In this document: positions 17,204 to 24,961 of the stretch, piece after piece
How the letters are laid out: each line of letters begins with the position of its first letter
Position numbering within the stretch: position 1 is the stretch's first letter
Assembly (NCBI GenBank): GCA_964351625.1
Contig: CAYGOV010000001.1
Location: forward strand, 434,001 to 498,000
From: Marinoscillum sp964351625
GTDB taxonomy: Bacteria > Bacteroidota > Bacteroidia > Cytophagales > Cyclobacteriaceae
Direction: 5' to 3'
DNA length: 64,000 nucleotides
The notes under the pieces: model-generated
What the model was told of the DNA's origin: nothing
Seen by the model: only the letters and a program-made list of their open reading frames with translations
Database searches by the model: none
Made by a program: the position numbers and the translations under genes

Positions 17204-18235
17204 TTATTTAATATCTCTTAATCTAGATTCTATTTGATCAGTCATCATTTTTGATTCAGTGAACTCATATATTAACATATCGACAACCTCTAATAACAAG
17301 TTCTTAGATGCCTTCAGTACAGTAAACTGTGTTGGAAGTTTAGCGATTCCTGATCTCATTGTTCCAATTCCTTGAAGCGCATAATCAATAGATTTTGATA
17401 TGCCAATAAATTTATCGAATGCAAATTTAAACTCGTCAGTGCTCATTGATAGTTTATGAGACAATATTGACATTTGCTCAAATGCAAGTAGTCCATGAGA
17501 ATACAATTCAGTGTATATATCAGTCTCTCTTTCTAACCTCCTTGAAATAATGTTTAGATTCTTTGAAAAGCCTTTAATTCCTGCAATAACTTGAGGCGAC
17601 TTATCTGATAGGCCTTGTTCAACATACATTCTCAGTTTGGCATTAAATGCCTCAGTTTTCCCCCTTAATTCGGTTATAATTTTAGCAATTTTAATTATCA
17701 CATCTGCAGAGTCTCCAATACATTCAGTATCCTCGACAATATCGAAAATGGTTTCACTACTAACTTTGCCTCTAAATAATTCTAATACCGCGTGATTGTG
17801 AGTTTTATCATCAAGTATCTGAGTAAGTTTTGTCTTAGCACTTTGGTTAAATAGTTGATTAACTGGTATTTCCAATTTCCAACGTTTACGAGCTTTTTTC
17901 AGACTCTGTTTGTTGATTTGTTCCCAATACGTTTGCTCTGTTTCTGGGAAATGGGCTACAAGGATAATAGGCAAATCCAAGTTAAGCCAATAATGATAAT
18001 GAATGTTTGAGACGTAATAGATTATGTGAGTTTTAGTAATATGGAAGTGACTTTTACCTGATTTAATTTGAACAGCTAAAAATTTTCCAGTAGGATTTTG
18101 ATCTTCAGATTGTTCTATTAATCCGTCAATTCCAACATCAACAATGGGTTGTTCTCGAAATATCCAAAGAAGTTCTTTTGTGACAATTAAGTCAGTTTGA
18201 ACAACACCTAAACGTTCTATATGATTATGCCTCAT
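17204..18235 (-). CDS. DUF4365 domain protein (predicted PD-(D/E)xK nuclease-like)
   Basis: A 343-aa protein. The N-terminal ~150 residues match the DUF4365 pattern: 'HIERLGVVQTDLIVTKELLW', then 'DVGIDGLIEQSEDQNPTGKF' and 'LAVQIKSGKSHF', that is D-x-G-I-D-G ... E ... Q-I-K-S-G. This is a variant of the D...E-x-K restriction-endonuclease-like core. The rest (150-343) is helical with no known domain. DUF4365 genes are often found among defence and mobile genes, so a role in nucleic-acid targeting is plausible but unproven. Its neighbours here, an immunity protein and toxin-antitoxin genes, fit an accessory island. Confidence 0.7.
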   Translation of the reverse strand: MRHNHIERLGVVQTDLIVTKELLWIFREQPIVDVGIDGLIEQSEDQNPTGKFLAVQIKSGKSHFHITKTHIIYYVSNIHYHYWLNLDLPIILVAHFPETEQTYWEQINKQSLKKARKRWKLEIPVNQLFNQSAKTKLTQILDDKTHNHAVLELFRGKVSSETIFDIVEDTECIGDSADVIIKIAKIITELRGKTEAFNAKLRMYVEQGLSDKSPQVIAGIKGFSKNLNIISRRLERETDIYTELYSHGLLAFEQMSILSHKLSMSTDEFKFAFDKFIGISKSIDYALQGIGTMRSGIAKLPTQFTVLKASKNLLLEVVDMLIYEFTESKMMTDQIESRLRDIK

Positions 18236-18315
18236 TGAATCAATGCCTACAATCTGGTAAAGTCAACATAGTTTACTTCATCCGCCTTATAATTTCGCGA
18301 AAGCTAATCAAACCC

Positions 18316-18348
18316 ACCACTAATTGCAATGAACAGCACTATTAAGCA
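18316..18348. repeat. Copy of CCACTAATTGCAAT motif
   Basis: CCCACCACTAATTGCAATGA then ACAGCACTA. It is the best match to the copies inside elements A and B and at 32038-32065. It lies just 3' of the racemase fragment. Confidence 0.55.
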
Positions 18349-18353
18349 GACTT

Positions 18354-18665
18354 CTAAACTATCCGCTTCTCTATATAGTCAGAGTTAAACAGGCTAAGGG
18401 CGCCCATGTATTTGAGGTTAAAGGAGATCAGGTCTCCCACTTTGTATTTGCCGCTTTTCTCACCTAGATCTACGATGAGCATATCAGAGCTGGCACCACT
18501 GAGCGTGAGGGAATCATCTTCTGGGATCAGATACTGCTCTGCAACATCCAATAAGCCCACATCGATAATCGCTCGGTAAGATTTCTTACCATAGTCTTCT
18601 TCGTTTACCTCGAAGGCCTCACCGGAAGGGTTGCGCTCAAGTTCGCCGCTAGGCACTTTGGGCAT
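18354..18665 (-). pseudogene. Truncated duplicate of the racemase 3' end
   Basis: This stretch encodes a C-terminal fragment almost identical to the last ~103 residues of the racemase at 19461-20531, ending in the same 'SDYIEKRIV'. It lacks the PLP lysine and barrel, so it cannot be active. By hand alignment, 18437-18661 differs from 19541-19765 at about six positions. The last ~80 bp differ at about ten, all silent. The duplication begins abruptly at GGCACTTTGGGC (18661). Two residues differ near the junction (E-R versus D-V). It looks like the displaced original or donor 3' end left after insertion of the PIN module. Confidence 0.8.
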
Positions 18666-18682
18666 ATAACCGATAGCGCCTA

Positions 18683-18844
18683 TTACTTACTGGCTCTTTT
18701 CTTATTCAGCTCGTTGCTCTTTCGATAATACTCTTTTAACTGTTCAAAGTTCATACCCTCGGTATCTTTGTCAATTTTGTTACGAATCGAACGCATCATC
18801 TCGACAGCATCGAATTTCTTGTCTGTGGTTGTTTTAATCTTCAT
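18683..18844 (-). CDS. Small protein, probable antitoxin partner of PIN toxin
   Basis: A 53-aa ORF read by hand: it starts MKIKTTTDKKFDAVEMMRSI, continues RNKIDKDTEGMNFEQLKEYY, and ends K-K-R-A-S-K. The pattern K-x-F-D-A-V-x-M-M-R-x-I-R ... M-x-F-E-Q-x-K-E-Y is what small antitoxin-like partners of Bacteroidota PIN proteins look like. It overlaps the end of the PIN reading frame by 11 bp. Here it follows the PIN gene in transcription order, the reverse of the usual antitoxin-first order. Confidence 0.6.
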   Translation of the reverse strand: MKIKTTTDKKFDAVEMMRSIRNKIDKDTEGMNFEQLKEYYRKSNELNKKRASK

Positions 18845-19294
18845 AGTTTACAATTTCTCTTGTTGTCCGGATCTCAACAGATCTGTAGCCGTTCTGTAAA
18901 TTCACTCCGTTATAAAGGTGAATCTTGTTAAGGTTAACAATATGCTTGAAATTCCAACTTGTTAAAATCTCGATTTCGTTTACAGTTGCGGTTGCAATAT
19001 GTCGGCAATCCACCAGACTTTTAATACCAACTATCTGGCTATTAATGTACTTTCTCGCCAATGCTTCTATATCACTTGTTAGCTCCACATAAACTTTATG
19101 TTCATCTGGAAATTCGTCTATAAAGTCACGGATGAATTCAGGAGCATGCTTTAACTCTTCGGTTAGAATTTCAGATATGACTATCTGAAACTCATGTTTC
19201 TTAACAGATTCAAAGAAAATTTTAGTCCAGAATTCGAATTCTTCATCAAAATACCTCCAACCACAGAAGTGTCGATATAGACTTTTTTAATCAT
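18834..19294 (-). pseudogene. PIN-domain toxin, frameshifted
   Basis: Two frames join into one VapC-like PIN protein of about 150 aa. The ATG at 19294 begins MIKKVYIDTSVVGG (first catalytic Asp), then the frame breaks. The next frame reads YFDEEFEFWTKIFFES, EFQIVISEILTEELKHAPEF, and finally 'VDCRHIATATVNEIEILTSW' and N-F-K-H-I-V-N, the other acidic and core segments. The break is at about 19252-19258, where GGTATTTTGAT should read GGTTATTTTGAT: one T is missing. Either a true inactivating deletion, which would leave an antitoxin without a toxin, or a sequencing error. PIN proteins are Mg-dependent RNases. Confidence 0.7.
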
Positions 19295-19349
19295 GAAATA
19301 AAGTTCGTCAAATGCTCATGTCTTTGCAAGTAGCACTGCTGCTAGGTAA

Positions 19350-19442
19350 CAACGAATATAACACACTTAGCATGACTTGGAGGTAGAAACCAAATCTCAA
19401 TACTACCATTTACACTTTCGCGTAAGCGTCCAATGCCACACA
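19350..19442. repeat. Partial repeat element, copy C
   Basis: Matches the left block of element B: AACGAATATAACACACTTAG, CATGACT, AGAAACCAAATCTCAATACT and CGTAAGC-CAATGCCAC. The rest of the element is missing because the racemase 3' end begins at 19461. It marks the far edge of the inserted PIN module. Confidence 0.55.
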
Positions 19443-19460
19443 CCAAAAGAAGGCAGAATT

Positions 19461-20531
19461 CTAAACAATTCGCTTCTCTATATAATCAGAATTAAATAGG
19501 CTAAGGGCGCCCATATACTTAAGGTTAAAGGAAATAAGGTCTCCTACTTTGTATTTGCCGCTTTTCTCACCTAGATCTACGATGAGCATATCAGAGCTGG
19601 CACCACTGAGCGTGAGGGAATCATCTTCTGGGATCAGATACTGCTCTGCAACATCCAATAAGCCCACATCGATAATCGCTCGGTAAGACTTCTTACCATA
19701 GTCTTCTTCGTTTACCTCGAAGGCCTCACCAGAAGGGTTGACATCAAGTTCGCCGCTAGGCACTTTGGGCTTCTCGGTGATCTCAATGATCTCTGTGAAG
19801 AGTTTGAAAACTTCACTTTCCATCCCTTGGATGGTCTCGCGGTTTACCAAGTCCACGCCGAAAAATAACGTTTCGCCTATGCGGAAATGATTGATTCCAT
19901 TCGGGATCTGATGTCTAAATACCAGCGGGATCACAACAGACGTTCCACCAGTGACCCATGGGATTTTTCGATTGAATTTTGCTTCGATAAGCTGCTTGTA
20001 GAGGCTCAGTTGGATGAGTTTGTCTTCAGACGGCATCACGCCATAGAGACAGTTGAGGTTGGAGCCTATGCCCGTCACTTTGATATTCGGCAACTCAAAC
20101 ACGGAAGCGTAGAAGTCCAGCAAATGATCGCCCATGATTCCTTCGCGCAGGTCGCCAAGCTCGATCATGATAATCACTTTGTGGGTTTTGTTTTGCTTCA
20201 CCGCCTCGTCAGAGATCCATTTGATGGTTTTGTACTCCGTATTGAAGCTGGCGTCAGCGTACTTTACCAGATTGGGGATGCTTTGCTTAGCGGGTGGTTT
20301 GATATAGACCGTGGCTATGTCTGGATTGATCTTTTTGATCGTCCGGAGATTGCTGATTCGGGAGTCACAGATCTCTTTTGGTCCGAGGCTGATCAGCTCC
20401 GTAAGGTATTTTTCATTGCCGCAAAGCAGTTTGGATACTACTGCCCACTCAATGTTGTGCTCTTTGAAGAGCGCATCGAGGAAACGGTAATTCTTACTTA
20501 GTTTGTCTTTGTACAGTTCTATAAAAGCCAT
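19461..20531 (-). CDS. Alanine/ornithine racemase family PLP enzyme
   Basis: A 356-aa fold-type III PLP racemase. The PLP-binding lysine is K34 in 'WAVVSKLLCGNEKYL'. Other family segments are 'LGPKEICDSRISNL', 'IELGDLREGIM', 'TGIGSNLNCLYG', 'WVTGGTSVVIPL' and 'NHFRIGETLFFG'. The N-terminal barrel and small C-terminal beta domain are both present. This branch includes ornithine racemase and YhfX-like proteins and is distinct from Alr. It starts 1 bp after the alr stop codon and is the last gene of the symporter-GNAT-amidohydrolase-alr operon. Its 3' end is duplicated at 18354-18665. The substrate, a D/L-amino acid, is not determined. Confidence 0.85.
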   Translation of the reverse strand: MAFIELYKDKLSKNYRFLDALFKEHNIEWAVVSKLLCGNEKYLTELISLGPKEICDSRISNLRTIKKINPDIATVYIKPPAKQSIPNLVKYADASFNTEYKTIKWISDEAVKQNKTHKVIIMIELGDLREGIMGDHLLDFYASVFELPNIKVTGIGSNLNCLYGVMPSEDKLIQLSLYKQLIEAKFNRKIPWVTGGTSVVIPLVFRHQIPNGINHFRIGETLFFGVDLVNRETIQGMESEVFKLFTEIIEITEKPKVPSGELDVNPSGEAFEVNEEDYGKKSYRAIIDVGLLDVAEQYLIPEDDSLTLSGASSDMLIVDLGEKSGKYKVGDLISFNLKYMGALSLFNSDYIEKRIV

Positions 20532-20532
20532 G

Positions 20533-21684
20533 TCACTTAATTAATCTAGGGATTTTTGAAGGCAAGCGTGTGAGTAGTTCGTAATTCAGCTGGTCACTCA
20601 TTTCACTGAAGGAAGATACCGAAACTTCCAGTTCGCCATTTTTACCTATGATGGTCACACAATCACCTTTATGCACGTTGGGTATGTCGGTAATGTCGAT
20701 TGCGAGGTTGTTCATATTCACCATACCAACCACCTGAACCCTGATTCCGTTCAATAGTAATCGTCCTTGATTGCTCAATGAACGACTAAATCCATGCGAA
20801 TAGCCTACTGGAATGATGGCGATTCTTGTATCTCGTTGAGCAAGATATGTGGTGCCATAGCCGATGAATTCATTGGATTTCACCAGTTTGATATTCATCA
20901 CTTCTGTCGTCCATTCGATGACTCGTTTTAGAGGATCTTCTTTGAGATTATGTTTATTGATGTATTCTATGAAGGTCTCTTGGCTGGGCCAAAAACCATA
21001 TTGAAGAATGCCTATCCGTACCAAATCAAGGTGCATTTCTGGCATTCGCATGCTCGCCGCAGAGCAGCAGGTGTGCTTGATTTTGGGTTTAAGACCTTTG
21101 GCGCGAAGTAACTCACTCAGCGCCATAAATTGCTCTTTTTGCTTTTCTACCCGCTTTAGATTGGAGATGTTTTCCGCTCCAGCGAAATGCGTACATAGCC
21201 CTTCGAAGATGACGTGATTCTTGTTTGCGAGGAGTGCGGCTGATAGTTCCTCCATGTGCTCAGGACCAAAACCCGTACGGTTCATGCCAGTCTCCAGTTC
21301 GATATGTACCCTAGCTTTCAAGCCCAAAGCCTTCGCTGTATTCGCCGCGCAGTGCAGTCGATCAAAATCAAAAACGAAGAATGAGACTTTGTTTTTCAAC
21401 ACCCACTCCATATCCGCATCACTGAGATAGCCCATGATCATGATCTCGGTAGAAGTATTATTCTTTACCTCGTGCACCAGATGCGCCTCGTCTATGCTGT
21501 GTACCGAGAAGTGATCGATACCATTTGCTTCAGCCATGGGTACCAATTGTTCTATTCCATGGCCGTATGCGTTGCCTTTCACGACAGAGGAGATCCTGAC
21601 TTTAGGGTCAAAAAAGTCTCTGATAAACTTAAGATTTCCTGCTAAGGCCTTTTTGCTTAGCGTGATGGTGGAGGTGCTAGACAT
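20533..21684 (-). CDS. alr: Alanine racemase
   Basis: A 383-aa Alr-type racemase interconverting L- and D-amino acids, classically alanine for peptidoglycan. PLP lysine K36 is in 'ISSVVKGNAYGHG'; the second catalytic tyrosine is probably in 'FIGYGTTYLAQRD'; 'ELETGMNRTGF' and 'LDLVRIGILQYG' are the PLP phosphate and barrel signatures. The normally G-Y-A-D-G-Y-P-R loop is G-Y-S-H-G-F-S-R here, so substrate range may differ from housekeeping Alr. It overlaps the upstream amidohydrolase by 8 bp and is followed by a second, different racemase; two racemases in tandem suggest catabolism or remodelling of D-amino acids. Confidence 0.88.
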   Translation of the reverse strand: MSSTSTITLSKKALAGNLKFIRDFFDPKVRISSVVKGNAYGHGIEQLVPMAEANGIDHFSVHSIDEAHLVHEVKNNTSTEIMIMGYLSDADMEWVLKNKVSFFVFDFDRLHCAANTAKALGLKARVHIELETGMNRTGFGPEHMEELSAALLANKNHVIFEGLCTHFAGAENISNLKRVEKQKEQFMALSELLRAKGLKPKIKHTCCSAASMRMPEMHLDLVRIGILQYGFWPSQETFIEYINKHNLKEDPLKRVIEWTTEVMNIKLVKSNEFIGYGTTYLAQRDTRIAIIPVGYSHGFSRSLSNQGRLLLNGIRVQVVGMVNMNNLAIDITDIPNVHKGDCVTIIGKNGELEVSVSSFSEMSDQLNYELLTRLPSKIPRLIK

Positions 21685-22816
21685 GGAGTGCGTTTTCTAT
21701 AATGCGAATAAACATTTGAGAGCCACTCTGGATGAGCTCGTCTGGAAAGTCGTAATCTGGATTGTGCAAGGCAGGATGTGTCTCGCCCGCTCCCAGACCA
21801 AACATGGCGCCTTTGTACTTTTCAGTAAAAAGCCCAAAATCTTCTCCCCATTTGAAAGGAGTTGGCTTTTCGTTAATCTCTAGATCGTTATCCAATGCTG
21901 ATTTTCTGATGATGTCTACCGCCTTAGGATCGTTTTGATTTGAGAAAAACTCTTCTGTCCAACTAATGTCTGCCGTCAACCCATGCTTTGCAGCTATTTC
22001 ATTGGAGGCATCTATAGACGCTTTGGCTATTTGATCCATCGCTTGGCTGTTCCATGTGCGGATGGTATAGTGCACCTCGCCATGACCGGCAGATACGCCG
22101 TAAGATTTCTCACCCATATGCACATGAACAGGAGTGGTCAAGGCGAAATCATCTCGCGTAAGATCGGGTTGGCTCACTTCCGCGAAAAACTGAATTAATT
22201 CGGCAATAGCCATAGCAGGATTGAGACCCAGCTCTGGCTCTGCTGCGTGGGATGTTTTACCATTCAGCTTTACGATTATGCTTTTCACTGCAGGCGTGAA
22301 TGCGCCTTCTTTCACCACCACTTGATCCAAAGGAAAGCCAGGTACATTGTGTAGTGCAAACACCAGATCCGGCTCAAAATCAAAGAGTTTATCAGCCAAT
22401 ACCGCTTTTGCTCCATGACCATTTTCCTCCGCAGGTTGGAAAAGTAAGACCACTTTACCAGCAGTAATAGGATTCGCCACTAGATGACTTGCCACAGCAG
22501 CCATGATGGTGCTATGTCCGTCGTGACCGCATTTATGTGATACGCCAGGATTCCTCGACTGGTGTTCAAATTCATTGGTCTCCTGAATGGGCAGTGCGTC
22601 TGTATCACATCGCAGTAAGAGAGTAGGGCCCGTATGGTTCCCAACGAACTTCACAATCACGCCTGTGCCGCCGATAGGATGGGCATTGCTAACGCCCAGA
22701 CCTGCTAAGAAAGAGAGAATTCTCGTTTGTGTTTCAAACTCCTGAGTGGAGATTTCGGGGTGTTGGTGCAGTTCCTTTCGGAATGCTATGTAGTGGTTCA
22801 TGCGTTTCGTTTCCAT
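21677..22816 (-). CDS. M20 family amidohydrolase (N-acyl amino acid hydrolase)
   Basis: A 379-aa metal-dependent amidohydrolase of the M20D/hippurate-hydrolase type. Signatures: 'LRKELHQHPEIS'-like start (FRKELHQHPEISTQEF), 'LLLRCDTDALPIQE', 'VSHKCGHDGHSTIMA' with metal-binding C-G-H-D-G-H, 'LLFQPAEENGHGAKA' and 'ALHNVPGFP'. These enzymes remove acyl groups from N-acyl amino acids or split aminoacyl conjugates. With a GNAT acetyltransferase gene immediately upstream (19-bp overlap) and two racemases downstream, it likely frees N-acetylated D-amino acids for racemisation. Cytoplasmic; no signal peptide. Confidence 0.88.
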   Translation of the reverse strand: METKRMNHYIAFRKELHQHPEISTQEFETQTRILSFLAGLGVSNAHPIGGTGVIVKFVGNHTGPTLLLRCDTDALPIQETNEFEHQSRNPGVSHKCGHDGHSTIMAAVASHLVANPITAGKVVLLFQPAEENGHGAKAVLADKLFDFEPDLVFALHNVPGFPLDQVVVKEGAFTPAVKSIIVKLNGKTSHAAEPELGLNPAMAIAELIQFFAEVSQPDLTRDDFALTTPVHVHMGEKSYGVSAGHGEVHYTIRTWNSQAMDQIAKASIDASNEIAAKHGLTADISWTEEFFSNQNDPKAVDIIRKSALDNDLEINEKPTPFKWGEDFGLFTEKYKGAMFGLGAGETHPALHNPDYDFPDELIQSGSQMFIRIIENALHV

Positions 22817-23241
22817 CTCATTTCAAGGTACTTATTGCTAAAGCCTAATTTTTCGTAGAGATGCTTGGCGGGGTTATTTGACTCTACGTGCAGCGCGATA
22901 TCACCAGTTGTGGAGTCCATAGCTTGTTGCATGAGTTGTTTTCCCAAACCTTTGCCTCGCTGATCTTTGTGGATGGCAATATAGACCAATATGTTGTCTG
23001 GAATGTAGCCTGTCATACCCGTACGATTGACAATCGTGGCACCCACTATTTGGCCGTTTTCCTCTGCTAGCAAAATGAGTCCGCCCGGATGGCTTCCAGA
23101 TTGCAAGGCATAGTCTATGCACAGTAAGATGTCCTCTTTTTTGTCTCCGAATTCGTCAAGATGTTCAAATAGAAATTGCGCAATGCGATCACGCTCGATC
23201 ATTCCTACAGTGTTGAAAGGGGTATATTTTATAAAATTCAT
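22798..23241 (-). CDS. GNAT family N-acetyltransferase
   Basis: A 147-aa acetyltransferase. I place the start at the ATG at 23241 (MNFIKYTPFN), just after the symporter stop; the in-frame start at 23283 would run into the symporter gene and adds a non-homologous leader. The acetyl-CoA motif is 'KDQRGKGLGKQLMQQAMD' (about 97-114, R/Q-x-x-G-x-G/A), followed by 'ALHVESNNPAKHLYEKLGF', the usual C-terminal strand-helix. Acetyl acceptor unknown, but the operon suggests amino acids or their D-forms. Overlaps the amidohydrolase by 19 bp. Confidence 0.85.
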   Translation of the reverse strand: MNFIKYTPFNTVGMIERDRIAQFLFEHLDEFGDKKEDILLCIDYALQSGSHPGGLILLAEENGQIVGATIVNRTGMTGYIPDNILVYIAIHKDQRGKGLGKQLMQQAMDSTTGDIALHVESNNPAKHLYEKLGFSNKYLEMRWKRNA

Positions 23242-23245
23242 GTGT

Positions 23246-24664
23246 TTATTTTCTATGGTTAGCAAAAAGAATAAATAGGGCAAGAGCGGCTAGAATCCCG
23301 TATAAGTTCGGGTCAAAGCCAAATAGGTTAATACCTAATAACGTAAGTGTGGTGGTGACTGTTCCACCGGCGATCATAGCAGCCATGGCACCTTTGGCGG
23401 TAGACCTTTTCCAATAGAAGGCACCGACAATTGGCACGAATAGACCAGACACCATAAAGGCATAAGAGAATAGCATGGCTTCTAATACATTTTCTAAAAC
23501 CAATGCAATCAACAAAGCCAATACGCCTATCGCAAGTGTGGCGAGCTGCGAATGACGGAGTGATTTTTTGTCCATCTCCTCAGTAGGTGGCTTGACGCCC
23601 AAAATATCAGTAAGCAACGATCCCGAACTGGCCATGAGGCAACTATCTGCAGTGGACATCACAGCAGAGAAATAGGCTGCGAGTACCAATCCCATCAATC
23701 CGTGTGGCAAGACAGTTCTTAGTAAAAGCGGCAATCCCAATTCTGGATCTATCGATGATCCGGGTGCAAAACCTACATCGGTAAATACTCCCTGATCAAA
23801 AGCTACTTTGGCAAACAGCCCTAAGATCACACCTAGGAAAGCCATGATTGGGTACTCAAAAAACCCTGCGATGAACCAAGCTTTCTGGGCTTCTTTCTCA
23901 CCTCGACTGGCAAAAATCCGCTGGTAGAGCGTCATTCCCACAAACCAGATCGGGATTATGGTAATGGACCAATTGATGAGTTGTTTGGTAGTCACATTGG
24001 TGAGAGAAAGCGCATCAGCTGAAACTACGGATGTGATGCCGTCCCATCCTCCAATGGCGAAGTAAGCGAAAGGAATACCTGCGAACAGCAAGCCAGCCAT
24101 AAGGACGATCCACTGAACCGTATCCGTGTAGATTACTGCTTTCAAGCCTCCGAGAATGGTATAACCAATAGCGACAGCTCCCATAATGAGAACCGCACTT
24201 GAGACAGAGATAGCAGGAAAAGTACCGGCAGCTAGTTTAGCTCCAGCTATGATTTGAGAACTGGTAAAGCTCAGATAGCCAATCGTAGTAATGACGCCCG
24301 CCAGTACCGCTACTTTGGCACCATAAAAGTGCTTGAAGATTTGGGGTAGGGTAGAGAGTTTACCAATATGCGGAAGCGCAAAGACTTTAGGAATCAACCA
24401 GACTGCAGCCATCCATGCGCCAATGAAACCTGTGAAGAGCAACCAAGAACCTGAAAGCCCCATGGTGAATCCAAGGCCACCAAGCCCAATGGAGAATCCA
24501 CCTCCTACATCCGTAGCGACTACCGAAAGTCCTATGTGCCAGCTATTGACATCTCTACTGGCTACATAAAAGTCATCAGAGGTTTTGTTTTGATTGTAGA
24601 AATAGATGCCTACTGCAAAGACCAGTAGCACATAAATGACGAAAATTATGATATCCCAAATCAC
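23246..24664 (-). CDS. Sodium:solute symporter (SSS family)
   Basis: A 472-aa inner-membrane Na+/solute symporter with about 13 hydrophobic segments. It starts with 'IFVIYVLLVFAVGIYFYNQN' and 'ASRDVNSWHIGLSVVATDVG', where the family Na+ site begins, then 'TLPQIFKHFYG', 'SFTSSQIIAGAKL', 'GGLKAVIYTDTVQW' and 'AAYFSAVMSTADSCLMASSG', the classic SSS signature with the Na2-site serine/threonines. The start is GTG at 24664, fixed by a perfect AGGAGG five bases upstream. First gene of a five-gene operon and presumably the importer of its amino-acid or peptide-like substrate. Confidence 0.9.
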   Translation of the reverse strand: MIWDIIIFVIYVLLVFAVGIYFYNQNKTSDDFYVASRDVNSWHIGLSVVATDVGGGFSIGLGGLGFTMGLSGSWLLFTGFIGAWMAAVWLIPKVFALPHIGKLSTLPQIFKHFYGAKVAVLAGVITTIGYLSFTSSQIIAGAKLAAGTFPAISVSSAVLIMGAVAIGYTILGGLKAVIYTDTVQWIVLMAGLLFAGIPFAYFAIGGWDGITSVVSADALSLTNVTTKQLINWSITIIPIWFVGMTLYQRIFASRGEKEAQKAWFIAGFFEYPIMAFLGVILGLFAKVAFDQGVFTDVGFAPGSSIDPELGLPLLLRTVLPHGLMGLVLAAYFSAVMSTADSCLMASSGSLLTDILGVKPPTEEMDKKSLRHSQLATLAIGVLALLIALVLENVLEAMLFSYAFMVSGLFVPIVGAFYWKRSTAKGAMAAMIAGGTVTTTLTLLGINLFGFDPNLYGILAALALFILFANHRK

Positions 24665-24669
24665 AGAAT

Positions 24670-24675
24670 CCTCCT
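24670..24675 (-). promoter_or_regulatory. Strong Shine-Dalgarno for symporter GTG start
   Basis: Reads AGGAGG on the minus strand, five bases before GTG. Bacteroidota genes rarely show such a site, so it both fixes the start codon and suggests stronger-than-usual initiation. Confidence 0.7.
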
Positions 24676-24961
24676 TTCGTTTGCGCGGGGGTGCGACAAA
24701 AAGTTTTGGTGGAGTGTGGTTTGGTTGTTTTTAAAAGAGATAGGGTAGTTCCTGATTGATTGGTGCGCAAAGGTACAAAAATCGGAGGCCAAAGACCATT
24801 TTAACCACCGTATTATCCATAATTAACAGAGAAACGCCATTCTTGTTACGATAGCAAGTGAGATTTTTTGATACGACAATTCACTTGTGTAATCATATAA
24901 TTTGCTTTGATCATTACTTGTAAATACCAAAACTGTAACGGAAATTGCCAAAAAAAATACC

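Noticed and set aside
7206..20000. Phage or conjugative element covering the accessory region
   Set aside because: No integrase, transposase, portal, capsid, relaxase or tRNA attachment site was seen. Only toxin-antitoxin and orphan genes with repeats.
19887..20501. A 204-codon plus-strand frame opposite the racemase gene
   Set aside because: Antisense shadow of a well-supported racemase. No domain on this strand.
22798..23283. Longer GNAT start at 23283
   Set aside because: It would overlap the end of the symporter gene and add a non-homologous hydrophobic leader. The ATG at 23241 gives the normal GNAT start.
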